DNA from: Stereum hirsutum FP-91666 SS1
Lineage: Eukaryota > Basidiomycota > Agaricomycetes > Russulales > Stereaceae
Length of the DNA: 64,000 nucleotides
Direction: 5' to 3'
Assembly (NCBI RefSeq): GCF_000264905.1
Contig: NW_006763141.1
Span: forward strand, 1,263,310 to 1,327,309
The notes below the pieces were generated by a model. The model worked only from the letters and a program-made list of their open reading frames with translations. It had not been told where the DNA came from and ran no database searches. Numbering within the stretch: position 1 is the stretch's first letter; the number at the start of each line of letters is the position of its first letter. The translations under genes were made by a program, and so were the position numbers. Shown here piece by piece: positions 46,481-57,582 of the stretch.

Positions 46481-48200
46481 GTGCGTCCCTTTCATTTTCC
46501 GAGGTCCCCCTTCTCTACCTCATCCGCCACCGCCTGAAACTCTCTCACCAGCACCTCCCATCGAGCTCTACCGCCTCCTTTTCCTTCCACGTGGACACAA
46601 TGGCCAGCCGCGTAACCGGTGGCCTGGCATCCGTCATCCCCTTCCTCGTCGTCGCCACCAACCCATCCGCGCCCATTCCGATCTCTCCGCCCGCATGATC
46701 AACGACATGCCCGGTTGCAGTAGCACATTTGGCGTGCCCGACGTATCCACGTAACCGTCACGTCAAGGCCCGGAGTTGGAGGGTGAAGCAGGGAGGAGGG
46801 AGCATGAGTCGTTGAGTGCTGAAGTCCTGGCTGCGAAGGCTGCGCTGCGTGGGTCCAGGACACCGGCGGATATGTAAACCCTTCGTACGTTCATTTCCTT
46901 TCATTCAATATATTCTTCAAGCCTCAGAGGACAGCTTATCATTCTGTAACATATTTGTGTCACGAAGGTTGTCTGCTCATTGAGTCAAGGCAACGGCTTG
47001 AGAACCTCATCATCGACACCGATAATGTCAAGTCCAAGCGCGAGTTCAAGAACCTCTCGAAACACATGAGCGACAAGCTCGACAGGGAGAAGGGCAGGTG
47101 AGTGCCTCTCCATATCAACCGTCCTCCTTTCCCTTTCCCCCGTCGACCCTGACTCTGACCTTGACCCCTTGTCCGCCACCCCCTCTCTACCCTCCCGCCA
47201 CTCATCGCTCTGCTTGTAGGAGCATCGAAGAGCTCGAGACTCCCGGATTCAAACGCAACCACTCGACCGACATCATCTGCCAGCGCTCCGCCAAGAAGGA
47301 GCGCACCCGGGAAGCGAACCAACACACCCGCCCAGAAACGAACGCAGCTCACCTTCTCCCTCAACCGACCCACTCCCATCTCCTACAACCTCGCCTCAGT
47401 CGAGAGACCTGACCTCGAGCCGCCCACAGAGTTCAAGAACAACTCCGCTCGTCGCGGCCGTCCCTTCGCACCGATATCCGCAACCGAGGTCGACTTCGCC
47501 CCGACTTTTCCAGACGCCAACGACAATGACCCTCCTATTACCCAGCGGGCCCGTAAGCCCTCCGCCACCACCGATGGCGGCCAGCCCGATAAAGATCACA
47601 CACCGTCCCATGCGATGGGGCAGGCTCCATCGTCATCACCGTCGTTAGCGGCAGCCAAACCATTCACATCCTCATCTGCCGTCTTCATCCGCCATCCTTG
47701 TCCGCCCTCCTCATCCGCTGGCATCTTCCGCCGTCCTCATCCGCCGTCCTCATCCGCCGTCCTCTTCCGCTGTCGGCGCTCGTCTCCGCCGCGTCTTCGC
47801 AGGCCGTCGCAAGATGACCGAAGACTCGTCGCAATCGCATACACAGACACAAACACACTCATCAGGCCCTTCCGGAGCTCGTCTAGTCTCGCGTCTTTGC
47901 CGCAATGTGCGTACCGTTCTCTTTTTCCCTACCATGTCAATGTTGCTGTATCTTCTTTCTTCGTGATAGGGCTAGTGCTGTTCGAGCAGATATGCCCCAG
48001 ACGCACTAGGCCGTTTCGCACGCAGTTCACGTCCCAGCATTCGAGCGCGAGTGGTTTCCCAAGAGGACGAGGGCACGGAGGAACGTGCGGAGGGTGGCGC
48101 AGAGGAAGCTGAGGAATAGGGGCCGAGAGGGATTTGGCGAAGGAATTGGAAAAACAGCTGGCTGCACGATGTACTTATACTTTGGCAGACTAGGCGAGGT
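46480..48200 (+). pseudogene. Right-arm copy of the duplicated gene, decayed
   Basis: Blocks in plus orientation: 46500-46830 (ARMINDMPGCSSTFGVPD, then an in-frame TAA) and 46980-47100 (QRLENLIIDTDNVKSKREF, ending at a GTGAGT donor). After a TTGTAG acceptor at 47219 an exon encodes SIEELETPGFKRNHSTDI. A frame change is then needed to reach QLTFSLNRPTPISYNLASVE and FKNNSARRGRPFAP. The same order, without the SIEELE exon, is seen in the left arm. At least one stop and one frame change make this copy inactive. The QRLEN segment is helical, but no named family is recognised. Confidence 0.45.
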
Positions 48201-48598
48201 ATGTCGTTTTCGTGGACAGCTTTGTTCCACGCATGCAAATGTCCTGCCGTCTGGTTCATGGTCTTTTCTGGGCACTATGGCGTGGCCGTTGCCGTCACGC
48301 GCTCACTTCAGGCACCAGCATATTTTGCTATGCTGTTGACTTTTCATTCACGGGCTTCTGTATCCTTCCCAATGTACTTAGTATGAGTATGTACAGTAGA
48401 TCAATGATTATGCATGTGGTTTTATCAATAAACAGTCAGGGATCTAAAAGTACGCACACAAAGCTCGGGAATCCCATCTGAAGTGACCCCGTAACTCTAG
48501 GCAGGTTTAGGCAGATTTAGGCAGCTCTTAGGCCAGCGCCACCGCCGCGACGCGACTTCCGGTTTAGGCAGAATTTAGGAACGGTGATTTTGCTGATG
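47230..48598 (-). repeat. Right arm of the inverted repeat
   Basis: Partner of 37765-38630. The conserved blocks include CCTAAA-rich sequence near the outer end and a block encoding TRPSASRVYLFEQ-like or GAYLLEQH-like sequence in the arms. Confidence 0.7.
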
Positions 48599-48930
48599 GA
48601 GGCGAAAAGGAAAAGAGGACGTGTAAGCTAGGGGTGACGCGTACCAGGAGTCTGGGAGTCTGTACAGGGATACGTAATCGTAAAGGTCATCAGGATATTG
48701 TAAGCATGTCATGAAGGTCGTGATATCATGGGGGTTCGTGAGAGGGAGATAAATGGATAGAGAAAGGAAAAGGAAAGGAAAAGGGGGAAAAAATGAGTGT
48801 GGTGAGTGTGGCGAGACATACGAAAAGAAAAAGAAAAAGTCCATAAGTGGCCGTTCCTAATATGAGTGCAACAAAAGTGCGGGGGGCCACAGAGAGTGGG
48901 GTTTCCTGATGCTCTTTTGCCATCTACTGG

Positions 48931-50244
48931 TCAACTATGCTGAAATTCACTCCGTTGGCAAACACCATTTGGGTCAACTATAGCAATCTCTCCTTCGACC
49001 CACTTCCACTCCCTCATCAGTGTACACTCTGCCGCCTCTGAATAACTCGTGCTGTTGTCCTGGCTCTCCAGCCATCTCACCGACTCAAAACAATGAAAGT
49101 TGTTCACCAGTTCCTCTAAGCCTAAGCCAGCAACCATAGTGTCTATCTTCTCAAATGGGCATGATATATCAACTGTGAAGCTTAGCTCAAGGGTTTTGAG
49201 GGCTCGAAAGTGTTTCAATCTTTTTTGGAATTCGTTTCCAAGCTTGGGACATGATCAGCTCAAGCCAATTGAGCGTGAAAGGTTAGATGCCACACTCACC
49301 CACTCATCGCCCAACTCCCATTTTCCTCCCAGACACAAGACTCGGAGATGAGTGTACATGTCATCTATCCCTGGATTGGTCGCAATAGCTGTGCCCAAGG
49401 AAGCGAAGGTGGTGGAACCGGCGACGATGCAGAGCTCAGAGGCTGTGGAAAAATTGTGGAGAGCCCGTTCAAGATGCCCATTGTTTCCCACGCCAATCAG
49501 GATGATGGCCTTGTTGGGCTCTGCGGCCGAGAAATCAGCAGAGACAGTGACGTCCGCTTGCCAGTATCGCATCTTGGGGAGGGCACAAGGTGGACTCGGT
49601 GGAATCGATGGAAGGTGATGGCGAGTAGCAGGCTGGGGTTCTCTCGTCACAACATGCTCGAGGGTAGATGCATTCTTTGTGATGATAGAGTGAAGAGCAA
49701 TAGAGTTGAGCCTCGCCCTCAACACCAGCCTCTCCAGATTACACGGGACAGCGATTCCCCGCTCGGATTCCGTTGGGTTCCAAAGAAACTGGAAGAGCTT
49801 GGATTCGTTGGATTCCCAATATCGCGCATACCAATCGGAGTTGTACGATAGAGTACACAAAGCCGGTAGTTGACCGAGGAGGCGATGGAATGGGGACCAA
49901 AGATTTCGATCGGTCAGGCGGGCCCTAGATGTGGATGCATTGAGGATTAGCTCAGAGATCCAGCATAGCGTAAGAGGCACCTACTCAGCTACCCGGTGCA
50001 AGTGTATTGACTTCACCACCCTGCGCAGAGAGTCTGACGCAAAGAGGGTGTGCATTAAGGACACCAGCTTGCGCTCGAGCTCATCTCCTTGTGGCCCCGC
50101 GATGTCGATTGATTCATACAGAAGTTCGACGCATATCGTGCGGCACTTTTTGTTGACGCTGATGAGATGAACGAGCTGGTTTTGAGGGAGCATACAACCG
50201 ATCTCTCTGACAAGCTCCGGGGGAAGCCCTATGAAAGACATCAC
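48931..50244 (-). CDS. F-box protein with an in-frame TAG
   Basis: The N-terminus (ATG 50244) has a clear F-box: FIGLPPELVREIGCMLP then LVHLISVNKKCRTI. The frame stays open through 49981, where a TAG occurs, and continues in the same frame with leucine-rich segments (LPALCTLSYNSDW, LERLVLRARLNSIALH). A 57-bp intron at 49299-49243 (donor GTGAGT) joins in phase to the last exon (LKHFRALKTLELSF), which stops at 48931. The TAG at 49983-49981 is either a nonsense mutation or lies within an unrecognised intron; one in-phase option has a weak GTCAAT donor and an ATCTAG acceptor. The presumed role is an SCF substrate receptor. It is not closely similar to the F-box gene at 6870-8661. Confidence 0.6.
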
Positions 50245-51525
50245 TGTGGAGAGGGAATGTCAAACGACGAGACGTTCTGGGACAACTTGAAGCCAAGACG
50301 GAGTAACCAGGAACTAGCACGCTTATGTAAAATGCTTCGGGCTTGTGACTGGCTGACGAGCTACTGTATAAGAGTGGCGAGATGTACGTAGGCAAGCAAC
50401 ATAAGTACTGTCAAAATACTTGTCAAAATGGGACCTTCCTACTAGGTAAACCAATATTGCCACTCGGACGAAATGCTGATCACGTTTTGTTTTTGTTTTG
50501 TGTAGCCTGATCAGCTTGTCAATGCTTGTATGTCTCCTGTTTTGAACCCTCTGCCCTTCAATCCTCTCGCCAGCATCCTTCCACATCTCCATCTATGTCC
50601 CCTCCCCTTGCCTTTTCACTTGAACTAATTCTGCAATCTCGTACTCATCCGTACGTGCCTCCTAGCTTCAGGGTTCTCTTTCTTACAACATCTACCGTTT
50701 TTATTCCTCCCATTCTGCCCGTTTCGCCGTCTGTATTTACCCTATTCGTTTCGCCCTCTATATCACAAAGGAACGAACTGAGAATGGGGAGGATTGGAAT
50801 GATCTTCAGTGCAGGAGAGTTCGAGTGCCATGGAGAGGCTTTATTACTATAGGTATGTTTTTATTTCATTTATACTAGTGTTTTTTGTTTTGTCCTAGTA
50901 CCACAGTCTCCCTTTGAAAGGGATCAGTCCACCTTTCCATGTACACCCATTACTGCGTACATGGCCCGAGCAAGGCGCTGACGGGCGCTTAATTCTATCG
51001 CAATTCGCGGACGCTAGTGACGCTCATGCACAACGCGTGTAACGAGGAGGTATTGCAATCATTTGATAGTTTGTGTGGGGCTGGATTCATGTACGCTAGT
51101 CATCCGTTTGATCACAAAACCGATGGATGAGTGACCAAGTGAGAAACCGGGACTGTTCACAGAGTACCGCCTCACGAGTCACGAATCTCGATCGATTACT
51201 TGTGACAGAGTCCATCCAAGAAACTATGGGTTAAATAGTGGTCGTGAATTCCATTGGAAGGAAAAAGATAAACAATGCAGACCGACTGAATCAGGCAGGT
51301 GCCTATATTGTAATGTGGGGTGGCGCTTGTTGAAGGCTCGATAAGTGAACGAGCTACGCGTCCTACATTACAATCTGACCTGACGGTATTGTCGTCCTAC
51401 ATTCCATTGGGGGTACAAGGACGCCTGCCTTCTTTCGCGCATTACCCCCCTTCTTCGTTCTGCGACTGGTAATTCGATGAGATATCATGTTGACAATGAC
51501 CTGTCCTCGTATATTGTCGGTAACA
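50245..51525. other. Intergenic, no gene supported
   Basis: The left end is the upstream region of the F-box gene. A 108-codon Ser/Pro-rich ORF at 50526-50852 has no domain. 50853-51470 has no ORF of note. Confidence 0.4.
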
Positions 51526-52015
51526 GAGTGCACGCTCACGCCGCAGCCGCCCTCATGAACTTCTGCGAAGGCGTCGAGCGCGACACACTCATTCCCTACC
51601 TCGATCCCATTGTCGAGCGGCTCCTCAAACTTCCTAACCCTGCTGGCCTCTCTTCCACGAACGCAGATGCGCATGGAGCTGGGAACGAGAATGGGACGGG
51701 CGTGAGGAGATATGTGCAGGAGCAGGTGCTCATGACGTTGGCGATGGTTGCGGATGCGAGTGAGGATACGTTCGCGAAGGTGAGTTTCTCTTTATCGCTT
51801 TGCGTCGGTGGTGGCAGTTGCGGGTTGGAGTCGTGGTGTTGGCGTTGTCCCCGGCTGAATTGGGCTGGTGTGGATGATGTGACGCCTTGGTGGATCGTGG
51901 TCGAAATAGCATTATTCGAGCATCATGCCTTTGTTCCTGAATGTCCTCAAGAACGCGAATGGACCGGAGTATAGGAAGTTGAGGGCCAGGGCGGTGGAGT
52001 GTGCCGGATTGATCG
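51526..52015 (+). pseudogene. Importin-5/Kap121-like fragment A (C-terminal-ward part)
   Basis: Exon 51526-51780 encodes RVHAHAAAALMNFCEGVERD, then TLIPYLDPIVERLLKL and RRYVQEQVLMTLAMVADASE, ending at a GTGAGT donor. After an intron of about 129 bp, the exon from 51910 encodes HYSSIMPLFLNVLKNANGPE then YRKLRARAVECAGLIG, ending at GTGCG. This is the HEAT-repeat solenoid of importin-5 (Kap121/Pse1), which carries cargo through nuclear pores. Upstream of 51526 and downstream of 52015 the expected neighbours are absent: P4-ATPase sequence follows at once, and the segment that should precede it lies at 53683-54660. Confidence 0.8.
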
Positions 52016-52055
52016 GTGCGTCGAGTCTCTCCGTCTTCCCCTCTCAATTCGTTCA

Positions 52056-53650
52056 ACATGCCTGAGGTCCGATGCACTAAATGCATTTTCTCAACTTACG
52101 AGCGGGAGACCAACTTCAAGGTCATCGTCAACTTCGTGGTCCTCATCATCATGTGCGCTGTCTGTGCTGTGGTTTACGGAATCTTGGATGCTAGGACGGG
52201 GACGAGCGCGGAGTTCTTCGAGGCTGGTTCAGACCCGAGCGCCTACCCCGTCGTCAATGCGATCGTCAACTTCGCGTATGTTTCCCTTTCGTGTCCCACA
52301 GTGTTCGAACCGTTGGGCTCATTTTTTAAATAACATAGTTCATGTCTCATCGCCTTCCAGAATATCTTGCCCATCTCGTTCCACATCTCCATCGAAATCG
52401 TGAAAACCATCCAGGCGATCTTCATCTCGCAGGACCTCGACATGTACTATAAGCCCTTCGACACGACTTGCGTCCCCAAGACCTGGAATATCTCCGACGG
52501 CCTCAGCCAAATCGAATACATATTCTCCGACAAAACCGGCACGCTCACGCAGAACGTCATGGAGTTCCATAAATGCTCGATCGTCGGCGTTGTGTACGGC
52601 GAATCCGTGACCGAAGCCCAGCGTGGCACCGCAAAACGAAAAGGCTCGTCAGACCTGCTCGACCCAGAGACGCACGAGCAAAAAATGGTGATGATGAAGC
52701 AGGACATGTTACAGACGATGGGCCGGATGTTCAAGAACCGGTACGGCCAACCCGACAAGCTTATCCTCATCTCGACGCAGCTGGCGGACGACATGGCAAA
52801 CAGGCAGTCCGACCAACGACAATACATCGCGGCGTTCTTTCGCGCCCTCACCGTCTGTCATACCGTCCTTTCGGATAAACCGGACGCTCCGAGGAACCCG
52901 TTCTTGCTCGATTATAAGGCTGAGAGTCTCGCATCGTTCTCTACTGCAAAGGTGCCAATAGCGTGATCTAAGAACGACTTGCGGCGGATCACGATCCGGT
53001 GCTGAAGGAGAAGATGTCGAAGGATATGGAAATGCTTGCGAATGGGGGCCTGAGGACGTTGTGCATTGCGTGGCGGTATGCGTTTCGTTTGGACGCTCGG
53101 GCCTGCGACCTGCTGGAACGGAAAGCCCATAGAGTCCTTGGCTGATCACGGTACCACTATCGCTGTGTCCGCGATCTATACAGCCAATCTCTACGTCGGC
53201 CTCAATACCCACTAGTAAGCTCCTAGCGACGAGCATTCTCCTTGATGCTGACTCATCATGACATGTTTGCCCCGTAGTTGGACTGTTATTGCATGGATAG
53301 TAGTCTTCGGCTCTACTCTTGTGATGCTGATCTAGATTGTCATCTACTCGTTCTTCTGGAGTATCGATTTTATCGATGGGGTGGTCGTCCCATTCGGCAA
53401 CGTGCTCTTCTGGACCACAGTGCTCCTCTCTATGGCCGTCTCTCTCAGTAAGCTTCCTCCATATTCGCTGTGGGAAGTATTTTTCACGACGATCATCGAA
53501 ATTCTTCTAGTCCCTCGTATCATCGTCAAGTTCGTAGCCTCAGCGTACATGTACGAGGACCTTGCGCACCAGGATGGATATGAGCCCGCCTTGATACACA
53601 GTCCAGGCGAACTCGCACTCTTGCCTCCGACGCGTTCTGCATTATCATTT
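52056..53650 (+). pseudogene. P4-type ATPase (DNF-like lipid flippase), internally deleted
   Basis: Segments in order: YERETNFKVIVNFVVLIIMC (about 52098), then after a CAG acceptor NILPISFHISIEIVKTIQAI and the phosphorylation motif FSDKTGTLTQN (about 52530), through to LLDYKAES (52925). It then jumps to RIVLYCKGANSVI with an in-frame TAA and AADHDPVLKEKMSKDMEML, ANGGLRTLCIAWR (about 53075). It jumps again to GTTIAVSAIYTANLYVGLNT (about 53200) and, after an intron, WTVIAWIVVFGSTLVMLI, TAG, IVIYSFFW. The N-terminal third and parts of the nucleotide-binding and membrane domains are missing. Flippases move phospholipids to the cytosolic leaflet. This copy cannot work. Confidence 0.85.
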
Positions 53651-53682
53651 CCTGCTCGCAGCCCTCACATTCACCGTCTCCT

Positions 53683-54660
53683 AGGAGGTGAGGAAGGCGA
53701 CGCTGGAGTTTATGATCAGCTTGAGTGAGGCGAAGCCGGGGATGATGATGAGGAGGGGTGGGTATAGCTTTTGGTAGGGGGTGTTTGATTGGGATGGAGG
53801 GGATCGATGTGAGGGAGGAGGAGTTGGGCGGGTGGTTGGAGGCTGATGTGAGTTTTTTGTTTTTCTTTTCGTTGGTGGATTTCCTTCTGGATGGAGTGGC
53901 TCGAAGTTTGGTCGGAGTGGCGAGACCGAGGTTTGGTGCGATGCGATGGAGGCTCTGTATGTCCGGGAGGACGTGCAACTTATTGTGGCGTTTGAAGCGT
54001 TCTGCATCGCCCATTCGTCTCACTTTTCGTTAGCCTATAACTCCCGTGCATTGATCGGAAGCTGACCATATTTCCTCCCCAATTCATGTCCCGCGGTACC
54101 TCCTTCCCTGCCCTCTGATAACCTACCCACTTCACTCCTCTCGGACGATACCTCCACTCACAACGTACAAACCGCTCAAATCAACTTATCCAGCCGCCTA
54201 AATCACTAACGAAATCAATAAACTCGCACGTACCGACCAAATACCGCAACCAATACAGCCCTCCGACGCCCCGACAGATGATACGTACCCACACATCTAC
54301 GAACAGTCGCTCGACAGGCTCACGTGCGCCGTTGGCGGGAAAGCGGTGCTGCCCGCTGCGCTTCAGTTGATTCCGGGCATGGCGGTACGTCGTTTCAAGC
54401 TCGGTTTCCCTCGTTCGCCATGTTCTTTTCCTTTTCCTTTTTCTCTTCATCGTTGTTATCGTCTCCGTTAGCGGATCTGTTTTGTCTTCTTATTCGTCTT
54501 GTCCAATTTCTGGGCTGGTGTTCGTGATGGCGTTGGTGTGTATCGGTATAACGGTGCGACGGTGCGTTGATGCCGGTATGGCGGGTTCGCATGGGGCGAT
54601 AGGCGAGTCACGATCGGAGGCTGAGATATGCGGGTTTGATGGCCATCGCTGCGGTAGGTG
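53683..54660 (+). pseudogene. Importin-5/Kap121-like fragment B (N-terminal-ward part)
   Basis: Starts at a TCCTAG acceptor with EVRKATLEFMISLSEAKPG. It continues near 53780-53850 with RGCLIGMEGIDVREEELGGW then LEAD (out of frame with the first piece unless spliced), near 54275-54383 with TDDTYPHIYEQSLDRLTCAV, GGKAVLPAALQLIPGM, and near 54610-54660 with RRLRYAGLMAIAAVGEG. In an intact importin-5 these come directly before the sequence found at 51526-52015. Here they lie downstream of it, beyond the ATPase fragment. Spacing between pieces is irregular and the reading frame is broken. Confidence 0.75.
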
Positions 54661-56300
54661 AGGGAATGTCGCGGCGATCCCACCTAATTCCCAACTATCA
54701 CACCCTTGACAAATCTATAATTATGTTTCGATGCTAGTTGTCTCTCACCGTCTTTACCCTCATACTCCCGACGGTCCCCTAACACGACATGCGGCTTTTG
54801 TTCTGAACTCGGACGAGTCCGAATTCTCATTGGACGCCCCCCTCCCTCGACGTCTCAACAACACTCTTGCGTTATTTTTTTTTTCAATTCTTTCTTCACT
54901 GGTCACAGGCGACGCTTCTGTGCCCTCATCATCAGATTGGATGGATAGTCTTCAAAGCTGCTTCCATCGAACACTGTTGCTCTCTTGTACAGGGTATGCA
55001 AAAAGTGCATCTCTTTGAGGGTCTGTCCCGGACCCGCCCTCGATCTTCTCTGGTATCCCTCATACAAACAGTGTCTAGATGTCTAGCTCTTCCATCAATT
55101 TCTACTGTCTCTCGTCGGTGTGGGCTATTGTCCTCTGACGTCCCGGCCACGAGCTCTATGCTCGCAGCTAAGGCCTGCCTCTGTATAACATGCCAGCTTC
55201 TCATTAGTTGGCAATGTGGCACCCTATGCCTCCCTCTCTCATTTCGCATCTCGAGAGAGGGCAAAAGATAAGTAGAACGGAAGAGAAAGAAGTGGAGGAG
55301 AGCAAAGAAAGTACGGCTTACCTTAGGCTGGCGACCGAGCAGGCAGGGCCTTCCTCGGAGTCCACCAATGTCATCGGTGGAAGCAAACCTTACGGACGAT
55401 TTGATTTGATCAGTCGACGTCTTCCAAAGCCGCCCTTGTCTTCTTTCCCTGCTGCTTGCCTCCCTCTAGTCCTCCCTTCCCCTCGTTGTCCCCTTCGTCC
55501 CTTTCGTCCCAGCCCCTATGCCCGCCGCCGCCACTATTCCCACCAGCGGCGCTCACGGATGTCCCCCCTCTCTGCATCTACAAAACCCTTACTTCGCTCA
55601 TCACAGAGACCGCGAAACAAAGCGACGTGCCCACGCCGCTGCCGAACCGAAATCAGTCGACGTTCCGAAACGGGACACGAGATGGAGCGCCTAGAAATGC
55701 TGGGGAAGAATCAGCTGAAGGAGAAAGGCAGCCGCAATGTTCATCATCACTTACCAGCAGCCTCATCAGACATCTCTGTTCTCCGCCCCATTTTCCCAGA
55801 GGCAGCATCTCGAACGCTACCGATCCGCCGCTTTCCTTCGCTGTCAACAGCGCGGACCAACACGACATTATAACAAATGACCGAAACAACGTAGATTCTT
55901 AATGCGACGATAGCTACAACGACAACGAAAGAGAGGAAGGGGATGACGGTGCGGAGCTTGGACACTGATACCGACACGAGCTTGACCGCGCACGGTTCGA
56001 GCGATCGCCACCCGCCGCCTCGGCGGGTGTGCCTCTCGTCCCTTCAAAAATGAGCAGCAGCAACAGCTCCAGCTCCGGTAGTGCCAGTTCCACCTCTGCT
56101 AGACTATGATACATTCCCTGCATTCCCATCCCCTCCCGTTTCTTCTTCTTCTTCTTCTTCTTCTTCTTCTTCCTCTCACCCTCTCATGTCCTCCTCCCCT
56201 CTCCGTCCTATAGCTTCCCCGCCCGCAACGATTTCTTCGCCGATTTATTCACAAGACATAGGCACGAACTCAGGCATGAGACCCATAGACGCAGACACGC
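54661..56300. other. No gene resolved
   Basis: Overlapping Ser/Pro-rich ORFs in two plus frames at 55208-55902 and a minus ORF at 54932-55264 show no domain. 55900-56300 leads into the Argonaute fragment and has a TTC microsatellite. Confidence 0.35.
56139..56173. repeat. TTC microsatellite
   Basis: About eleven TTC triplets. Confidence 0.9.
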
Positions 56301-56329
56301 CTCCTCTGAATGACGGCGGTGGGCTTTGC

Positions 56330-56830
56330 GGCAGCGGTGCACGAATACAAACTTCCTGCTGTTCCCGCTAGTAACGAACACGTCCGTGCCGGTACCAGCT
56401 CAGTATTTTGCGAATGTGGCGCTAACGGTGGATATGAATATGGGAGGCGTGAGCCATGGATTAGATCAGGGAAGTATTGGAAAGTTGAGGCAGCCGCCGT
56501 CGATGTTGGTCAGGATGGATGTGACGCATCCGGGACCGTCGACTGCGAGGGACGCCGCCTATTGTGGCTGTGGTGGCGAGCAGCAACCTCCACTTTGCAC
56601 AGTACCCTGCTAGCATAAGTATTTCAGAGTCGAAGAAAGAGGTAAGCCTGCCTTTTAAATGCATGTCACTCTTACAGATCAGCTAACGTATGTGTGCTCG
56701 TAGACGATTACTAGCTTGAAGCTTGAAGAACGTGATGATCGAGAGGCTTGAGTGTTCCAGGTGAGGAACAAGACTCTCGCCGCTGGTATACTCATCTACC
56801 GCGACGGCGTCTCCGAGGTAGCATCACAAA
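56330..56830 (+). pseudogene. Argonaute PIWI-domain fragment
   Basis: The plus strand encodes QYFANVALTVDMNMGGVSHG, LDQGSIGKLRQPPSMLVRMD and VTHPGPSTAR, then in a shifted frame TPPIVAVVASSNLHFAQYPA. After an interruption comes LKNVMIERLE and, in another frame, AAGILIYRDGVSEV. This is the order of an Argonaute PIWI domain: the QY-ANVAL-N-K-GG block, the first catalytic Asp in DVTHPG, the SxD/SxN block, and IYRDGVSEG. Argonautes cut RNA targets guided by small RNAs. The frames change at least twice, the N, PAZ and MID domains are not found, and the sequence stops soon after YRDGVSE, so it is a dead fragment. Confidence 0.8.
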
Positions 56831-57272
56831 GAAGTGGTTTATTACAGATGCTGATTTGGAGCTGTCGGTGTGCAGCGCAGCTCAAGGCTGCCACTGCGGC
56901 GCTGGAGCTGGAGCTGACATCGAAAATCGCCGAGAATGTAAAATGTTTTCCTCACTTCGGCATATGCCGAAATCGGCTGAAAATGAATCATGACTGCACG
57001 AATCTAGCCGCAACCCGGGCTAACGAAAGCCGAAATGGAAATTAACCTTACGGACCATCCGGGATCCTGCGAAAGGCGTCCGAAATATTGAATAACTGAG
57101 TTTATACCACTTCGCAGCTTGATATTGAGTAGTTTGTATTTCTGTACCCTTTCTTGTGCATTATTTGCAATCAGAGAGAAAGAATTATGGGCACACTTCT
57201 TCCGAAGCAGTATGAGGCTGTTTGTTAGAATATAGAACAGGTCTTTCTCCGATGTGAATTGGACATACATTA
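56831..57272. other. No gene supported
   Basis: A short stretch between the Argonaute fragment and the TA-flanked MITE, with ORFs under 100 codons and no domain. Confidence 0.4.
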
Positions 57273-57536
57273 GACGTTATCTGCAGCCTAAAAAGTAGAC
57301 TTTTGAGTTGCAAGGCGACGCAAGCGAACTGTAAAAGTGAGAATTTTAACTAAAATTTCAGTTCGAAGGGGAAAGTGCAGGCCAGCCGTGATTGGCTGAT
57401 CGACTCCATTTGGCCTGCGTCTGGCACTTACCGAGGGTTCGAAGCGAACTATGAAAAAAAATTGAAGTTTACGAGCTCTCAAGCAGCCAATTTGAAGCCC
57501 ATAGAACCTCTCGGTTTTCAGGCTGCAGATAACATC
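57273..57536. mobile_element. 264-bp TA-flanked MITE (Tc1/mariner-like)
   Basis: The ends GACGTTATCTGCAGCCTAAA and the inverse of GATGTTATCTGCAGCCTGAA are flanked by TA at 57271-57272 and 57537-57538. A TA duplication is typical of Tc1/mariner-type elements. No coding capacity. It lies just beyond the 3' end of the small four-exon gene. Confidence 0.75.
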
Positions 57537-57582
57537 TATTAAAAAAATGCAGCGCTCAATTCCCCCGAGGTATATCGCCAAA

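Larger units (their letters stand above)
37765..48598. repeat. 10.8-kb region bounded by inverted copies of a gene-bearing segment
   Basis: The left end reads CATCAGCGAAATCACCCGTT, and the reverse complement of the right end reads CATCAGCAAAATCACCGTTC. Similarity continues inwards with small indels to about 38630 on the left and 47230 on the right, and a further match lies at 39340-39680 versus 46500-46830. The right arm carries an extra segment of about 100 bp near 48290-48390. Divergence is visible by eye, so the arms are old. No target duplication is seen at the outer ends. It may be a large nonautonomous element or an inverted duplication. Confidence 0.7.

Noticed and set aside
48819..48923. 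Possible first exon of a membrane protein (MAKEHQETPLSVAPRT, hydrophobic run, then GTATGT)
   Set aside because: No second exon could be found before the repeat boundary at 48598, and it starts 7 bp after the F-box gene stop. Kept only as a note.
55208..55902. Two overlapping plus ORFs of 148 and 221 codons
   Set aside because: Both are Pro/Ser-rich, in competing frames, with no domain or splice support.
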